64,000 nucleotides of DNA from an uncultured Shimia sp. (GCF_947498095.1 NZ_CANMJE010000003.1:434001-498000), one strand, 5' to 3'; counted from the first letter of the stretch, positions 24,538 through 34,731 are shown. Made by a program: numbers and translations. Notes: generated from the letters alone by a model not told the origin.

Positions 24538-27408
24538 TCAGTTTTCCTTCTCTTCCGCCTGACCGTGGTCAGACGGGTCGTAGTCCATCGGCTCGACATT
24601 CACGGTTTCACCGGCAAAGCGCGCGATCCGCGACAACGAATGCAACATCAGCATGACGGCACCAAGCACGGCGAGGAACACTCCAAGGTCAAAGAAAAAG
24701 GCGGTTCCGATGCCAAATTTCTCGATGAGTGGGAGCTTCACATAACCATAAAGACTGGTGAGGAACGGCGAGGCATAGAGCCATGCTGCGGCTCCGGTAA
24801 GCCCGGCCACCAAAACGCCCCAGCCGATGAACGAGTGGTAATGGATGCGCTGACGCATTTGCGTCCATGCAAACCCTGACGCCATGTATTGCATCAAGAG
24901 CGCGATCGAGATGACAAGGCCTGCAACAAATCCACCGCCCGGCTGGTTGTGGCCGCGCAGGAAGATATAAGCGCCAACCATAAACGCCACCGGCATCATT
25001 ACCCGCGTCGCGATCACCATCATCAAGGGGTGGCGGTCGCGGGAGCGGTCAGCTGAGAAATCTGCATTGCGCAATTTGCGGGCAGCGGGCCCGTTCAGCA
25101 GGGCCTCAATCACTGCGTAGATGATCAGCCCGGCGATGCCCAGAACGATGATCTCGCCATAGGTGTCGTAACCCCGGAAGTCCACGAGGATAACGTTGAC
25201 AACGTTGGTGCCGCCACCGCCCTCGTAAGAGTTGTCCAGATGGTATTGCGAAATCGTCGAGGTATTGCGCAGCATGAAGCTATAGGCCAGCGCACCTACG
25301 CCACCGCCTGCTGCCAGCGCAATCACACCGTCTCGTAAACGACGTCCTGTGCCACTTTCAATGGGCGAGGATTTGGGCATGTAGTGCAACGCGAGAAGCA
25401 GCAACATAATTGTGACGGTTTCAACCGAAATCTGGGTCAGCGCGAGGTCGGGTGCCGAGAGGTACACGAACCCGACCGAGATGGTCAGGCCAATAACGCC
25501 GATCACAACCAGCGCCAGGAACCGCTGGCGGTGCAAGAAGACGACCGAAACCGTGGCCGCAAGCAGAAGGATCCAGCCTACGAAAACCAGCGGTGGGATC
25601 GGCAAAAGCTCACGCGTTGGTGCGGGCATGCCGGCATCGCGCCAGGCAAGGTAGCCAAGCGCGGTTGTGGCCACAACGAAGATCGCCAGATAGCGCGACA
25701 TCGCTCCGTCATGCGTGGCTTCGCTGATCCTGCGTGAGACGGCGACCAGCGCTGCGATCAGCCGATCAAAGATGGCCTTGGCCTCGGGACGCGGCATCGC
25801 AGCCCAAATCCGGTCAAGCGGCGCATGCATGAGCAACAGAATGAAACCCGCCAGCGTCGCAAAGCCGGACATGTAGAGCGCGGGGGTAAATCCATGCCAG
25901 ATCTTGAGGTGGAAATAGGGCATGTCTCCGCCCGTGACCGCATAGGCGGCGGTCTTGACCAGCGGCTCAGCGAGGAAGGGCATCAAACCGATCAGCACGA
26001 CCAGCACGACCAGCAATGCCGGCGCGGCCCACAGACCAAAGGGCGGGTCATGGGGCTTGGACGGATAGTCGTCCCGTACAGGCCCCAGGAATACGTGGCC
26101 GATAAAGCGGAACGAATAGGCCACGGACAACAGCGCGCCAATCGTGGCCATGACCGGAACGGCATAGTAGCTGCCCGCCCATTTGGTATGGGCGGCTTCC
26201 TCGAGCATCAACTCTTTCGACAGAAACCCGTTCAAGAGCGGAATTCCCGCCATCGACAGCGCCGCCAACGTTCCAATCACAAAGGTGATCGGCATCAATT
26301 TGCGCAAACCACCCAGCCGTTTGATGTCGCGGGTATGGGTCTCATGATCGACGATACCCGCGGTCATAAACAGCGCTGCCTTGAACGTCAGGTGGTTGAT
26401 AATATGGAAGACAGCGGCCATCGCTGCGAGCGGCGTGCCAAAGCCCAAAAGCATCGTCAAAAGGCCAAGATGGCTGACAGTCGAGTACGCGAGAAGCGCC
26501 TTGAGGTCATCCTTGAACAGCGCGATCAGCGCGCCGATGACCATTGTGACTAGGCCGGTGGTGGCGACAATGTAGAACCAGGCGTCAGTTCCTGCCAAAG
26601 CAGGCCACATCCGCGCCATCAGGAAAACACCCGCTTTCACCATGGTGGCTGAGTGCAGATAGGCCGACACCGGTGTTGGCGCGGCCATCGCGTGGGGCAG
26701 CCAGAAATGGAACGGGAACTGGGCCGACTTGGTAAAGGCACCCAATAAGATCAAGATCAATGCTGGCATGTACCAGTCCGAAGCACGGATCAGGTCTCCT
26801 GCTTTCAGGATATCGGTCAGGTTGTAGCTGCCCACGATATTGCCAAGGATCAGCATGCCACCGATCATCGCCAATCCACCTGCACCGGTCACGGCCAGAG
26901 CCATGCGCGCGCCCTGACGGCCTTCAGGCAGGTGCTTCCAATAACCGATCAACAGGAATGAGCTAAGCGACGTCAATTCCCAAAAAATCAACAAAAGAAG
27001 GATGTTGTCAGAAAGAACAATGCCCAGCATTGCGCCCTGGAACAGCAGCAAAAATGTATAGAACTGTCCCATCGGGTCATCGCCCGACAGGTAGAAACGC
27101 GCATAAAGCGTAATCAAAAGCCCAACGCCAAGGATCATCCCGGCAAAGAGCAGTCCAAGGCCGTCCAGGAAGAAGGAGGCCGACAAGCCCAGTTGCGGCA
27201 ACCATTCGATCTCGGCCGTGATAACCTGTCCGCTCATGACCGCCGGCGCTTTGACCAAAAGCATGATCAGGGCCAGCGCCGTCGGTACCGCAGTGAACGT
27301 GGCGCAAGCGTTCCGGCCAGCGCGGATCATGATCCCGGGAACGAGCGCCCCGATAAATGGCAACAGTGCGATGATGATGAGCAAATGGTCGTCTATGGTC
27401 ACTGACAC
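24538..27408 (-). CDS. phaAB: PhaAB, fused antiporter subunits A and B
   Basis: A 956-residue fusion of the NuoL-like A subunit (about residues 1-780) and the B subunit (about 820-940), as in rhizobial and other alphaproteobacterial Pha systems. The A part has the proton channel signature WLPHAMAAPTPVSAYLHSATMVKAG; the B part has TRVMMPVAFMVGAYIFLRGHNQPGGGFVAG. Together with C-G it exchanges K+ or Na+ for protons and supports growth at alkaline pH; the cation cannot be told from sequence. The start is GTG at 27408 with AAGGA 7 bases upstream; a second GTG follows two codons later. It heads the operon. Confidence 0.94.
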   Translation of the reverse strand: MSVTIDDHLLIIIALLPFIGALVPGIMIRAGRNACATFTAVPTALALIMLLVKAPAVMSGQVITAEIEWLPQLGLSASFFLDGLGLLFAGMILGVGLLITLYARFYLSGDDPMGQFYTFLLLFQGAMLGIVLSDNILLLLIFWELTSLSSFLLIGYWKHLPEGRQGARMALAVTGAGGLAMIGGMLILGNIVGSYNLTDILKAGDLIRASDWYMPALILILLGAFTKSAQFPFHFWLPHAMAAPTPVSAYLHSATMVKAGVFLMARMWPALAGTDAWFYIVATTGLVTMVIGALIALFKDDLKALLAYSTVSHLGLLTMLLGFGTPLAAMAAVFHIINHLTFKAALFMTAGIVDHETHTRDIKRLGGLRKLMPITFVIGTLAALSMAGIPLLNGFLSKELMLEEAAHTKWAGSYYAVPVMATIGALLSVAYSFRFIGHVFLGPVRDDYPSKPHDPPFGLWAAPALLVVLVVLIGLMPFLAEPLVKTAAYAVTGGDMPYFHLKIWHGFTPALYMSGFATLAGFILLLMHAPLDRIWAAMPRPEAKAIFDRLIAALVAVSRRISEATHDGAMSRYLAIFVVATTALGYLAWRDAGMPAPTRELLPIPPLVFVGWILLLAATVSVVFLHRQRFLALVVIGVIGLTISVGFVYLSAPDLALTQISVETVTIMLLLLALHYMPKSSPIESGTGRRLRDGVIALAAGGGVGALAYSFMLRNTSTISQYHLDNSYEGGGGTNVVNVILVDFRGYDTYGEIIVLGIAGLIIYAVIEALLNGPAARKLRNADFSADRSRDRHPLMMVIATRVMMPVAFMVGAYIFLRGHNQPGGGFVAGLVISIALLMQYMASGFAWTQMRQRIHYHSFIGWGVLVAGLTGAAAWLYASPFLTSLYGYVKLPLIEKFGIGTAFFFDLGVFLAVLGAVMLMLHSLSRIARFAGETVNVEPMDYDPSDHGQAEEKEN

Positions 27409-27724
27409 TTCCTGTTCCTTAGCCTATGTTGCCATAAACGTGGTGATCTGCACAATTCATGACGAGATATGCCAGTCTGTAACCAAAATCAATCGAGCCA
27501 CGCGCGGAGTCGGTCAAAAAAGGGCGTCTTGGCAAAATACCTCGGTTTCTTGGTCCCAGAGGCTCGGATTTACCCCGCAATGAATATGCCTTGACGCTGA
27601 GTTGCCGCCGGAGCCGATTGTTTCGTTTTCACAATCATCAGTCTTTCACTTTCTCAGAACATAAGGTCATGATGCGCGGGAGCGGTCGATCTTTTTTCGG
27701 CCTAAAAGGCTTTGGGAGCTTCAA
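27409..27724. other. 316-base intergenic region between divergent phaAB and VOC genes
   Basis: No open frame here looks like a gene. It must hold the promoters of the pha operon (minus) and of the VOC-GNAT pair (plus). I see no convincing -35/-10 pair, no strong palindrome and no riboswitch; a TTGACG near 27592 lacks a good partner hexamer. A tiny GCCT-AAA-AGGC inverted repeat lies near 27704. Confidence 0.5.
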
Positions 27725-28330
27725 GTGATTTTTGACCATTTTGCCGTATCAGCACTGACTCTGGATGAGGCCGTGTCTCATGTCGAAGAAAGTCTGGGCG
27801 TCAAAATGGGTGCGGGAGGGCAGCACGCCCATTTTGCCACGCATAATCGCCTGATCGGTCTTGAGGATGGGCTCTATCTTGAATCGATTGCCGCCGATCC
27901 AACGGTGCCGGCCCCGTCCTATCCGCGGTGGTTTGACCTTGATGTTTTCAAAGGCGGGCCGCGGATCACCAATTGGATTTGCCGTGTTGATGATCTGGAG
28001 AGCGCTTTGGAAGGTCTGCCTAAAGGGGCAGGAGACCCCGTTGCCCTGACCCGCGGTGATCTTCGCTGGAAAATGGCCGTGCCTGCGAATGGTAAGTTGC
28101 CCTGTGACGGGGCGTTTCCAGCCTTGATTCAGTGGCAGGTTGAAAATTTGCCGGGGCTGTCGCTGCCATCCGCCGGGCTGCGCTTGATGCGTCTTGAGAT
28201 TGCTCATCCCGAAGCCAAGTGGCTGAGCGAAACCGTCCCTCTGAATGATCCAAGAGTGGTGTTTGTTTCTGGCGATTTCGACATGCAAGCCACGTTTGAT
28301 GGCCCAAACGGCACACGAGTTCTGCGATGA
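27725..28330 (+). CDS. VOC superfamily (glyoxalase-like) protein
   Basis: A 201-residue soluble protein opening FDHFAVSALTLDEAVSHVEESLGV, the usual first strand-helix of vicinal oxygen chelate proteins of the Glyoxalase_3 type. Candidate metal ligands include His5-like FDHF and the HAHFATHNRLIGLEDGLYLE stretch. Substrate unknown. The start is GTG at 27725 with GGGAG 6 bases upstream. The stop overlaps the ATG of the GNAT gene (ATGA at 28327), so the two are probably coupled. Confidence 0.8.
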   Translation: MIFDHFAVSALTLDEAVSHVEESLGVKMGAGGQHAHFATHNRLIGLEDGLYLESIAADPTVPAPSYPRWFDLDVFKGGPRITNWICRVDDLESALEGLPKGAGDPVALTRGDLRWKMAVPANGKLPCDGAFPALIQWQVENLPGLSLPSAGLRLMRLEIAHPEAKWLSETVPLNDPRVVFVSGDFDMQATFDGPNGTRVLR

Positions 28331-28806
28331 TTTTGCGTCCAGCCATTCCAAAAGACGCTCCGGTCATCGCACAAATCTGGAACCGGGAAATCTGCGATGG
28401 CGTCAGCACGTTCAACTCGGTTGAAAAACCGGACGATGAGGTCGCGTCGCAGATCGCGGCGTGTGGCCCTGCGTTTCGGGTTGCAGAACTGGGCGATCAA
28501 GTCATTGGTTTTGCAACATTCTTTCCATTCAGAAACGGCGTTGGTTACGCCCACACAATGGAACACACAATCTATTTGGATCAGAGCGCACGAGGGAAGG
28601 GCGCAGGCCGAGCATTGATGTTAGAGTTGGAGCAAGTCGCGAAGGGTCAGGGCGTACATGCCTTGGTCGCAGGGATTGGCGGAGAAAACGCTGCGGCGAT
28701 TGCCTTTCACGCGGCGATTGGATTTGAGCAGGTCGGAAAGATGCCTCAGGTCGGCCGCAAGTTTGATCGTTGGATGGATCTTGTGCTGATGCAGAAAATC
28801 CTCTGA
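28327..28806 (+). CDS. GNAT family N-acetyltransferase, phosphinothricin-acetyltransferase-like
   Basis: A 159-residue protein with the GNAT fold: the acetyl-CoA loop ARGKGAGRALMLELE (about 86-100), the N-terminal RPAIPKDAPVIAQIWNREI and the C-terminal AAIAFHAAIGFEQVGKMPQVGRKFDRWMDLVLMQK, which resembles the PAT/Pat-like subgroup acting on amino acid analogues. The true substrate is not evident. It is translationally coupled to the preceding VOC gene. Confidence 0.85.
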   Translation: MILRPAIPKDAPVIAQIWNREICDGVSTFNSVEKPDDEVASQIAACGPAFRVAELGDQVIGFATFFPFRNGVGYAHTMEHTIYLDQSARGKGAGRALMLELEQVAKGQGVHALVAGIGGENAAAIAFHAAIGFEQVGKMPQVGRKFDRWMDLVLMQKIL

Positions 28807-28848
28807 TGTCGCGATGACATTCCTTTCATGAGCACATAAGCTGTCGTC

Positions 28849-29529
28849 ATGTCGATCTGGACCCGCATCAGCAATGTCGTCGCGTCGTTGGCCAAAGGCG
28901 AGAGCCTTGCCAATGTCTTTGAGCATTTAAGAACGCCGCCCGAGCGCTCGGTCGCCTTTGCAATTGCCGTCGTGGCCTTGGGCGCCAAGATGGCTAAGGC
29001 CGACGGTTTGGTAACGCGTGATGAAGTCACCGCCTTTCGCGAGGTGTTTCAAATCGCACGCAGTGACGAAGCTGGTGCTGCGCGCGTATTCAACCTTGCC
29101 CGACAGGACGTCGCCGGATTTGAAGAATACGCGCTGCGGATCAAGGGACTTTTCGGCGAAGAGCACGAAAGCTACCTCGACCTGATGGAAGGGCTGTTCC
29201 ACATCGCGATGGCGGATGGGGAATACCACGAGAACGAGAATGCCTTTCTCGCACGGGTCGGTGACATCTTTGGTATGAGCGAGCTTGAGTTTCGCGCCTT
29301 GCGTGCCCGGTTTGTGCCCGATGCCGACAACGATCCGTTTACGATTCTTGGTGTGCCTTCCGATATGCCGTTGGAAGAAATTCGCAAAGTTTGGCGCAAG
29401 TTGGTTCGCGAAACGCACCCTGACAGCATGATTGCACGCGGTGTCCCAGAAGAGGCTGTGAAACTGGCTGAGAAACGCATGAGCGACATCAACCGTGCCT
29501 GGGATGAGATCAACGGATCCGGCGGCTGA
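28849..29529 (+). CDS. TerB/DnaJ-domain co-chaperone (DjlA-like, soluble)
   Basis: A 226-residue protein with an N-terminal all-helical TerB-like domain (about 25-150, containing KADGLVTRDEVTAF and ADGEYHENENAFL) and a C-terminal J domain (about 165-225) with the HPD motif in VRETHPDSMIARG, needed to stimulate Hsp70. Unlike enterobacterial DjlA it lacks an N-terminal membrane helix. No clear ribosome site precedes ATG 28849. The stop overlaps the start of the next gene by one base (TGATG). Confidence 0.88.
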   Translation: MSIWTRISNVVASLAKGESLANVFEHLRTPPERSVAFAIAVVALGAKMAKADGLVTRDEVTAFREVFQIARSDEAGAARVFNLARQDVAGFEEYALRIKGLFGEEHESYLDLMEGLFHIAMADGEYHENENAFLARVGDIFGMSELEFRALRARFVPDADNDPFTILGVPSDMPLEEIRKVWRKLVRETHPDSMIARGVPEEAVKLAEKRMSDINRAWDEINGSGG

Positions 29530-30554
29530 TGCGCATTGCCACCTATAACGTCGAATGGTTTTCGAACCTGTTTGACAGCACCGACCGCCTTTTGATGGAC
29601 GATGGCTGGTCCGGGCGACAGGACGTCACACGCGCCCAGCAGATCGAAGCACTGGGCATCGTGTTCACGGCCATTGATGCCGATGCGATCATGGTGATTG
29701 AGGCACCGGATGAGAACGGCCGTCATTCGTCTGTTATGGCACTGGAGAGCTTTGCCAATGCCTTCAGACTGCGCAGCAACACGGCTTTGATCGGCTTTGG
29801 CAATGACACCCAGCAGGAAATCGCGCTGCTGTATGACCCTCAAAAACTGAGTGCCCGCCATGACCCGCAAGGGCATGAAACCGGTAAGAAAGGCGCCAAG
29901 GATGCGCCGCGTTTCGACGGGGTCTTTCGAATTGATCTTGATGTGGATGCGACTGAAGACATGGTGCGGTTTTCCAAACCACCGCTCGAGGTTGCCCTGA
30001 CCACCCAAAAGGGAACGGATCTGCGCCTGATAGGCGCGCATCTCAAATCCAAGGCTCCGCATGGCGCGCGTGGCCGTGACGAGATTATGAAGATGTCGAT
30101 CGCCAACCGACGCAAACAACTGGCTCAGGCCATTTGGCTGCGGCATCGCGTTGAGCAGCACCTTGAAGCTGGCGAGCCATTGATTGTTTTGGGGGATCTC
30201 AATGATGGTCCCGGTCTGGATGAGTACGAAGATCTGTTCGGACGTTCATCGGTTGAGATCATCATGGGCGAATTGGGCCACGATTGCCTATATGACCCAC
30301 ACGCGAGGCAGGCTATGCAGGCCCGCTTTGGGGCGCAGGCGTCGACCTCGCGTTTCTACATTGCCCAGAAAAAGCGCTATATTCAGGCCCTTCTGGACTA
30401 TGTGATGATTTCACCGGACTTGCGCTCAAAGTCCCCTGAATGGCGCATCTGGCATCCCTTCGATGATCCGGACTGTTATGCCTTGCCAGAGCTAAGGGAT
30501 GCGCTTTTGACCGCGTCAGATCATTTCCCAGTCGTGCTGGATATCGACGTCTGA
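29529..30554 (+). CDS. endonuclease/exonuclease/phosphatase family protein
   Basis: A 341-residue protein with the EEP fold motifs: RIATYNVEWF at the N-terminus, VIEAPDENGRH (usual metal-binding Glu region), LIGAHLKSK, LIVLGDLNDGPGLDEYE, and the C-terminal TASDHFPVVLDI catalytic His. Substrate (DNA, phospholipid or sugar phosphate) is not identifiable. No signal peptide is visible, so it is likely cytoplasmic. It is coupled to the DnaJ-domain gene by the TGATG junction. Confidence 0.85.
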   Translation: MRIATYNVEWFSNLFDSTDRLLMDDGWSGRQDVTRAQQIEALGIVFTAIDADAIMVIEAPDENGRHSSVMALESFANAFRLRSNTALIGFGNDTQQEIALLYDPQKLSARHDPQGHETGKKGAKDAPRFDGVFRIDLDVDATEDMVRFSKPPLEVALTTQKGTDLRLIGAHLKSKAPHGARGRDEIMKMSIANRRKQLAQAIWLRHRVEQHLEAGEPLIVLGDLNDGPGLDEYEDLFGRSSVEIIMGELGHDCLYDPHARQAMQARFGAQASTSRFYIAQKKRYIQALLDYVMISPDLRSKSPEWRIWHPFDDPDCYALPELRDALLTASDHFPVVLDIDV

Positions 30555-30592
30555 GCCTTTAAACGAAAGCGTTCGATGGTTATATCTAAGCC

Positions 30593-30961
30593 ATGAAACC
30601 TGTGTCCCTGTTACCCCGTGTCGCCCTGATCGCAACCCTTGCCGCTGGCCCTGCCTTGGCCACTGATGAGACCGAAGGCCGGTCCATGATGGAACACGGC
30701 CTGTTGCTGTTTCTGGAAGGGTTGCAAAAACAGATGGAACCAGCGCTGAAGGATCTTGGGGATCTGGCGGAAGAGTTTGGGCCGGCATTGGACTCGTTTG
30801 CCAATGAAATGGGGCCAGCATTGGCTGACCTCTTGGAACAGGTGGAGGACTGGAGCGCTTATGAAGCGCCAGAAGTACTTCCAAATGGCGATATCATTAT
30901 TCGTCGTAAGCCAGTCGAAGAGACCCCGGACGAGGCCGAAGACGGCGCGACAGACATCTGA
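30593..30961 (+). CDS. small exported protein of unknown function
   Basis: A 122-residue protein with a clear signal peptide (MKPVSLLPRVALIATLAAGPALA, cleavage near 23) and a mature acidic helical region (residues 30-85) rich in Leu/Glu, ending in an acidic tail. I recognise it only as a type of small periplasmic protein common in Rhodobacteraceae. There is no ribosome site before the ATG; a TATATC about 7 bases upstream could be a -10 for a leaderless transcript. It abuts the convergent ppx gene with no gap. Confidence 0.7.
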   Translation: MKPVSLLPRVALIATLAAGPALATDETEGRSMMEHGLLLFLEGLQKQMEPALKDLGDLAEEFGPALDSFANEMGPALADLLEQVEDWSAYEAPEVLPNGDIIIRRKPVEETPDEAEDGATDI

Positions 30962-32503
30962 CTACTTTGAAATCCGCACTTCTCCGGTGGCGTTCAGCGC
31001 ATCCAATAACGACTGGAACCGAGCTTTGGCGACCTCGCCATAAAGGGCAGCGGCGGTAGGTGGCAATGTCAGCTGCAGATGGCGTTTCTTGGGACGCCAT
31101 TTTAGCTCGCCAGTGTCCGCTGAATTGTCCATCCAAAGCATTGCACCAAAGCGCAGCGCCTTGCCGAGCACCTCGGCCTGTTTCTTTTGTTTGTCGTCCA
31201 GAACGGCGAACATATCCTCAAACCGGGTGCCTTCATATTTGTTGCGATAGCGGTGCAACAAAGCCATTCCCAGAAAGACGCGCTCGGAATGACGCAACCC
31301 ACCCAGATTCGCGCGGGTTGCATAGTCAAAACAGGTTTCCGCCCGATAGTCTGGATGCGCGCGCCAACTGACATCATGCAAAAGACACGCCGCTTTGATG
31401 ATGCGGCGCCGATCCTCGTTGGCGGCATTGAATAGGGGTTGAATGAACTGGAACAGCACCTTGCCGCACCCCGGGATGCGGGCATCCTTGGCTTCGGCAA
31501 ATCGGCAGGCTTCGATCAAAGGATCACGCCGACGCAGACGATCGGGCATCTGCTCATAGAGCATGCCTTCGCGGATACCATAAGAACTGACTGCGATATC
31601 ATGCGGTTTGAACCGTCGTATTACGCCCTTCAGCACATCGATGGCATAGGGCACAAGGGCCATGCGGCTGGCCGAGACCCCACATTTCTGTCGCAACTCT
31701 TCGGGGTCATGATCTTTGATGAATTCCGCCGTGGCATTAATTGCCTTTGCGCTCATCCGGTATTCATGCAGGACGTGCAGTGGATAACCGCGACGATACA
31801 TGTCGATCCGGGCAATGGCGCGCCAGGAACCGCCAACCAGAAATAGCCGATTTCGCTGGCTGCCCATTTCTTCCTTAAGGGCATCCAAAGTCTCGTTGAT
31901 ATAGGCGCGGCGCCCTTTCTTTCCGCCTTTGATGTCCTTGAGTTTGAGAGGGCCCAAAGCCGAGGTCACCCGTTTGCCGACAGTGTCGCGGTCGATCTCT
32001 GCCAGCTCCATGGAAGATCCGCCGATGTCGCACACGAGGCCATATGATCCGGGCCAACCCAGAAGCACACCTTGCGCCGACAACCGGGCCTCTTCCTGTC
32101 CGTCGATTACGTGCACCTTTAGCCCGGTTTCACGAAGAACCTCTTCACAGAAATCCGGCCCATCTTCGGCCTCGCGCACCGCAGCAGTGGCAACGGCGGT
32201 CAGCTCACCGTGACAAATCTGACGAGCGACTTCCTGGAAACGGCGGATTGCGGAAAGGGCTCGCTCGCGTCCTTCGGGGTTCAAACGTCCTGTTTCTGAC
32301 AGCCCGGCACCCAAGGCACACATGATTTTTTCATTGTAGAAATAGGCCGGGCTTCGGGCAGCGCCGTCAAACACCACAAGCCGAACCGAGTTCGATCCTA
32401 CATCGACCACGCCAACACGGCTGAGCGCGCGTGCTGAATGGTCGTCAAACAGGGGTCGACCAAAAGGTCCCCATTCCTGTGTGGTGTCGGTCGTTCCGTC
32501 CAT
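30962..32503 (-). CDS. ppx: Ppx/GppA-type exopolyphosphatase
   Basis: Hydrolyses polyphosphate or pppGpp. The 513-residue protein has the ASKHA-fold phosphate loops VGVVDVGSNSVRLVVFDG (phosphate 1) and GLVCDIGGSSMELAEI (phosphate 2), and a C-terminal helical extension with an HD-like element (HDVSWRAHPDY). I chose ATG 32503 (MDGTTDTTQEWG), with GGGG 6 bases upstream, over the GTG-type start at 32533. It lies 53 bases downstream of ppk in the same direction, so synthesis and breakdown of polyphosphate are co-transcribed. Confidence 0.92.
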   Translation of the reverse strand: MDGTTDTTQEWGPFGRPLFDDHSARALSRVGVVDVGSNSVRLVVFDGAARSPAYFYNEKIMCALGAGLSETGRLNPEGRERALSAIRRFQEVARQICHGELTAVATAAVREAEDGPDFCEEVLRETGLKVHVIDGQEEARLSAQGVLLGWPGSYGLVCDIGGSSMELAEIDRDTVGKRVTSALGPLKLKDIKGGKKGRRAYINETLDALKEEMGSQRNRLFLVGGSWRAIARIDMYRRGYPLHVLHEYRMSAKAINATAEFIKDHDPEELRQKCGVSASRMALVPYAIDVLKGVIRRFKPHDIAVSSYGIREGMLYEQMPDRLRRRDPLIEACRFAEAKDARIPGCGKVLFQFIQPLFNAANEDRRRIIKAACLLHDVSWRAHPDYRAETCFDYATRANLGGLRHSERVFLGMALLHRYRNKYEGTRFEDMFAVLDDKQKKQAEVLGKALRFGAMLWMDNSADTGELKWRPKKRHLQLTLPPTAAALYGEVAKARFQSLLDALNATGEVRISK

Positions 32504-32556
32504 GGCGTTCCCCAAGACCCGTGCGGACACCAATCTGCGTCAGCGCGCGGGCTGGG

Positions 32557-34731
32557 TCAATCTTCGGTGTGCGTCAGTTTGGGCACATCCGACGCGCCAG
32601 CCGATCCGCGCCCAGACAGGGAAGGGTTCTCCATAAAGAACCTGTGGCAATTGAACGCAAACTCTCCCTCGGGGACAACACATCGGTCAAACGACCCATC
32701 CGGGTTCATCACCCAGCTTTGGGCGACATCCGCGAGATTCGCGGCCATGATCTGGCTGACGATCTGCGCTTTGACCGTGGCATTGCCGACCTCGACAAGC
32801 GTTTCAACTCGGCGATTGAGGTTGCGGCCCATCCAGTCAGCGGAACTGATATAGACCCGCGCCTTTTTGGATGGCAGGCCATAGCCGTTGCCGAAACAGG
32901 CAATTCTCGAGTGTTCCAGAAAGCGGCCGACAATCGATTTGACCCGGATGTTCTCGCTGAGACCCTTCACGCCGGGGCGCAACCCGCAGATGCCACGCAC
33001 AACAAGGTGAATTTTCACGCCGGCCTGGCTGGCGGCATAAAGCGCGTCGATGACCTCGGGCTCGATCAGCGAGTTCATCTTGGCCCAGATCTGGGCGGGC
33101 TTGCCAGCCTTGGCATGTGCGATTTCGTCATGAATTCGCTCAATCAGCGTTGATTTCAACGAATGCGGTGAGATCGCGATGTTTTCGAGTTTTTCGGGCT
33201 GAACATAGCCGGATAAATAGTTGAACACCTTGGTCGCATCCCGCCCAAGGGCGGCATCACAGGTGAAAAAGCTAAGGTCGGTGTAAATCTTGGCCGTGAT
33301 CGGGTGATAGTTGCCGGTTCCATAGTGAGTATAGGTCACCAACTTATCGCCTTCACGGCGCACCACGGTCGAGATTTTGGCGTGGGTTTTCCACTCGGTA
33401 AAACCATAGACGACATGCGCGCCGGCACGTTCCAAACGTCGCGATTGGCGGATGTTGGCGGCCTCGTCAAACCGGGCCTTCAACTCGACCAGCGCGGTGA
33501 CCGACTTGCCATCTTCTGCGGCTTCGCAAAGCGCCTCCACGATGGGAGAGTATTTTGAAGTTCGATAGAGCGTTTGTTTGATCGCCAGCACGTTGGGATC
33601 TGTCGCCGCTTGTTTGAGGAACCGCACGACCATGTCAAAGGTCTCATAAGGGTGATGCAGCAGCATGTCCTTTTGCTTGATCGCTGCAAACATATCGCCG
33701 TCGTGGTCCTGCACGCGCTCTGGTACACGTGGCGCGAAAGACGGCCACAAGAGATCGGGGCGCTCGTCCAATACCAGCTCACTCAGGTCTGAGACGCCAA
33801 TCATACCTTCGATTTCGACCATTTCCTCAGGGTCGACATGCAATTCATGCATGATGGTGTTTTTTAAAGACTGAGGCGCATTGGCCGACATCTTGAGCCG
33901 CACCACCTCACCCCGACGCCGCCGTTTTAGCGCGACTTCAAATTCGCGCACGAGGTCTTCGGCTTCTTCTTCGACCTCTAGATCACTGTCACGCAAAACC
34001 CGAAAGGTACAATGTCCCTTGGTGCTGTATCCAGGGAACAGACTGTCGAGGTGCAACAGCAAGAGGTCTTCCAGCGGAAGGAAGCGCTGGGTGCCATCGC
34101 GCGAAGGCAGGCGCACAAAGCGGTCAATCTGATGGGGAATTGGCAGCAGGGCTTTTAGCCCTTTCTTGTTCTTCTTCCGCTCCAGTTGCAGGGCCAGTGA
34201 ATAGCCTGTGTTTGGGATGAATGGGAACGGATGTGCCGGATCAATGGCCAGTGGCGACAGGATTGGGAACACCTGATTCATAAAGACGTCAGACAGGAAA
34301 TCCCGATCCTGCTCGTCAATGTTTTCGTGATCCAACAAGAGGATGCCTTCGGCTTCCATCTCTTGCTTCAGAACGCCAAACACGCGTTGCTGTGCCATCA
34401 TCAGATTGCGTGCGTCTTCGTTGATCAGCAGCAATTGATCCGTGGGGCTCAGGCCATCTTGTGCCGGGTTGGTGTGACCTTCGCGTTGCAATTCTCGCAG
34501 GCCTGCGACACGAACGGTGTAGAACTCGTCCAGATTGGTTGCCGAGATCGACAGGAACCGCAGCCGCTCGAGCAATGGAACCCTCAGGTTTTCGGCTTCT
34601 TCCAGCACCCGCCAGTTAAACCCCAGCCAACTTAGCTCGCGGTTATAGAACCGCCCCGGACCGGTCAGATCGATGTCGGGCAGATCAACAGGGGTCGGAA
34701 AATCGGATTTCAAAAAGTCAGCATGGGTCAT
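32557..34731 (-). CDS. ppk: polyphosphate kinase 1
   Basis: Polymerises the ATP gamma-phosphate into polyphosphate. The 724-residue protein has the N-terminal helical domain (FYNRELSWLGFNWRVLEEAEN), the phospholipase-D-like catalytic halves with the autophosphorylated His in EWKTHAKISTVVRREG and the second block EHSRIACFGNG. Length is typical of PPK1. I chose ATG 34731 (MTHADFLKSDF) over a GTG at 34758 that lacks a ribosome site; neither has a strong one. It follows hda after 86 bases and precedes ppx. Confidence 0.95.
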   Translation of the reverse strand: MTHADFLKSDFPTPVDLPDIDLTGPGRFYNRELSWLGFNWRVLEEAENLRVPLLERLRFLSISATNLDEFYTVRVAGLRELQREGHTNPAQDGLSPTDQLLLINEDARNLMMAQQRVFGVLKQEMEAEGILLLDHENIDEQDRDFLSDVFMNQVFPILSPLAIDPAHPFPFIPNTGYSLALQLERKKNKKGLKALLPIPHQIDRFVRLPSRDGTQRFLPLEDLLLLHLDSLFPGYSTKGHCTFRVLRDSDLEVEEEAEDLVREFEVALKRRRRGEVVRLKMSANAPQSLKNTIMHELHVDPEEMVEIEGMIGVSDLSELVLDERPDLLWPSFAPRVPERVQDHDGDMFAAIKQKDMLLHHPYETFDMVVRFLKQAATDPNVLAIKQTLYRTSKYSPIVEALCEAAEDGKSVTALVELKARFDEAANIRQSRRLERAGAHVVYGFTEWKTHAKISTVVRREGDKLVTYTHYGTGNYHPITAKIYTDLSFFTCDAALGRDATKVFNYLSGYVQPEKLENIAISPHSLKSTLIERIHDEIAHAKAGKPAQIWAKMNSLIEPEVIDALYAASQAGVKIHLVVRGICGLRPGVKGLSENIRVKSIVGRFLEHSRIACFGNGYGLPSKKARVYISSADWMGRNLNRRVETLVEVGNATVKAQIVSQIMAANLADVAQSWVMNPDGSFDRCVVPEGEFAFNCHRFFMENPSLSGRGSAGASDVPKLTHTED

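Noticed and set aside
29172-30161. 329-codon minus-strand open frame
   Set aside because: It lies opposite the DnaJ-domain and nuclease-fold genes, which have clear motifs; the antisense frame has no recognisable family and is a by-product of GC-rich codon use.
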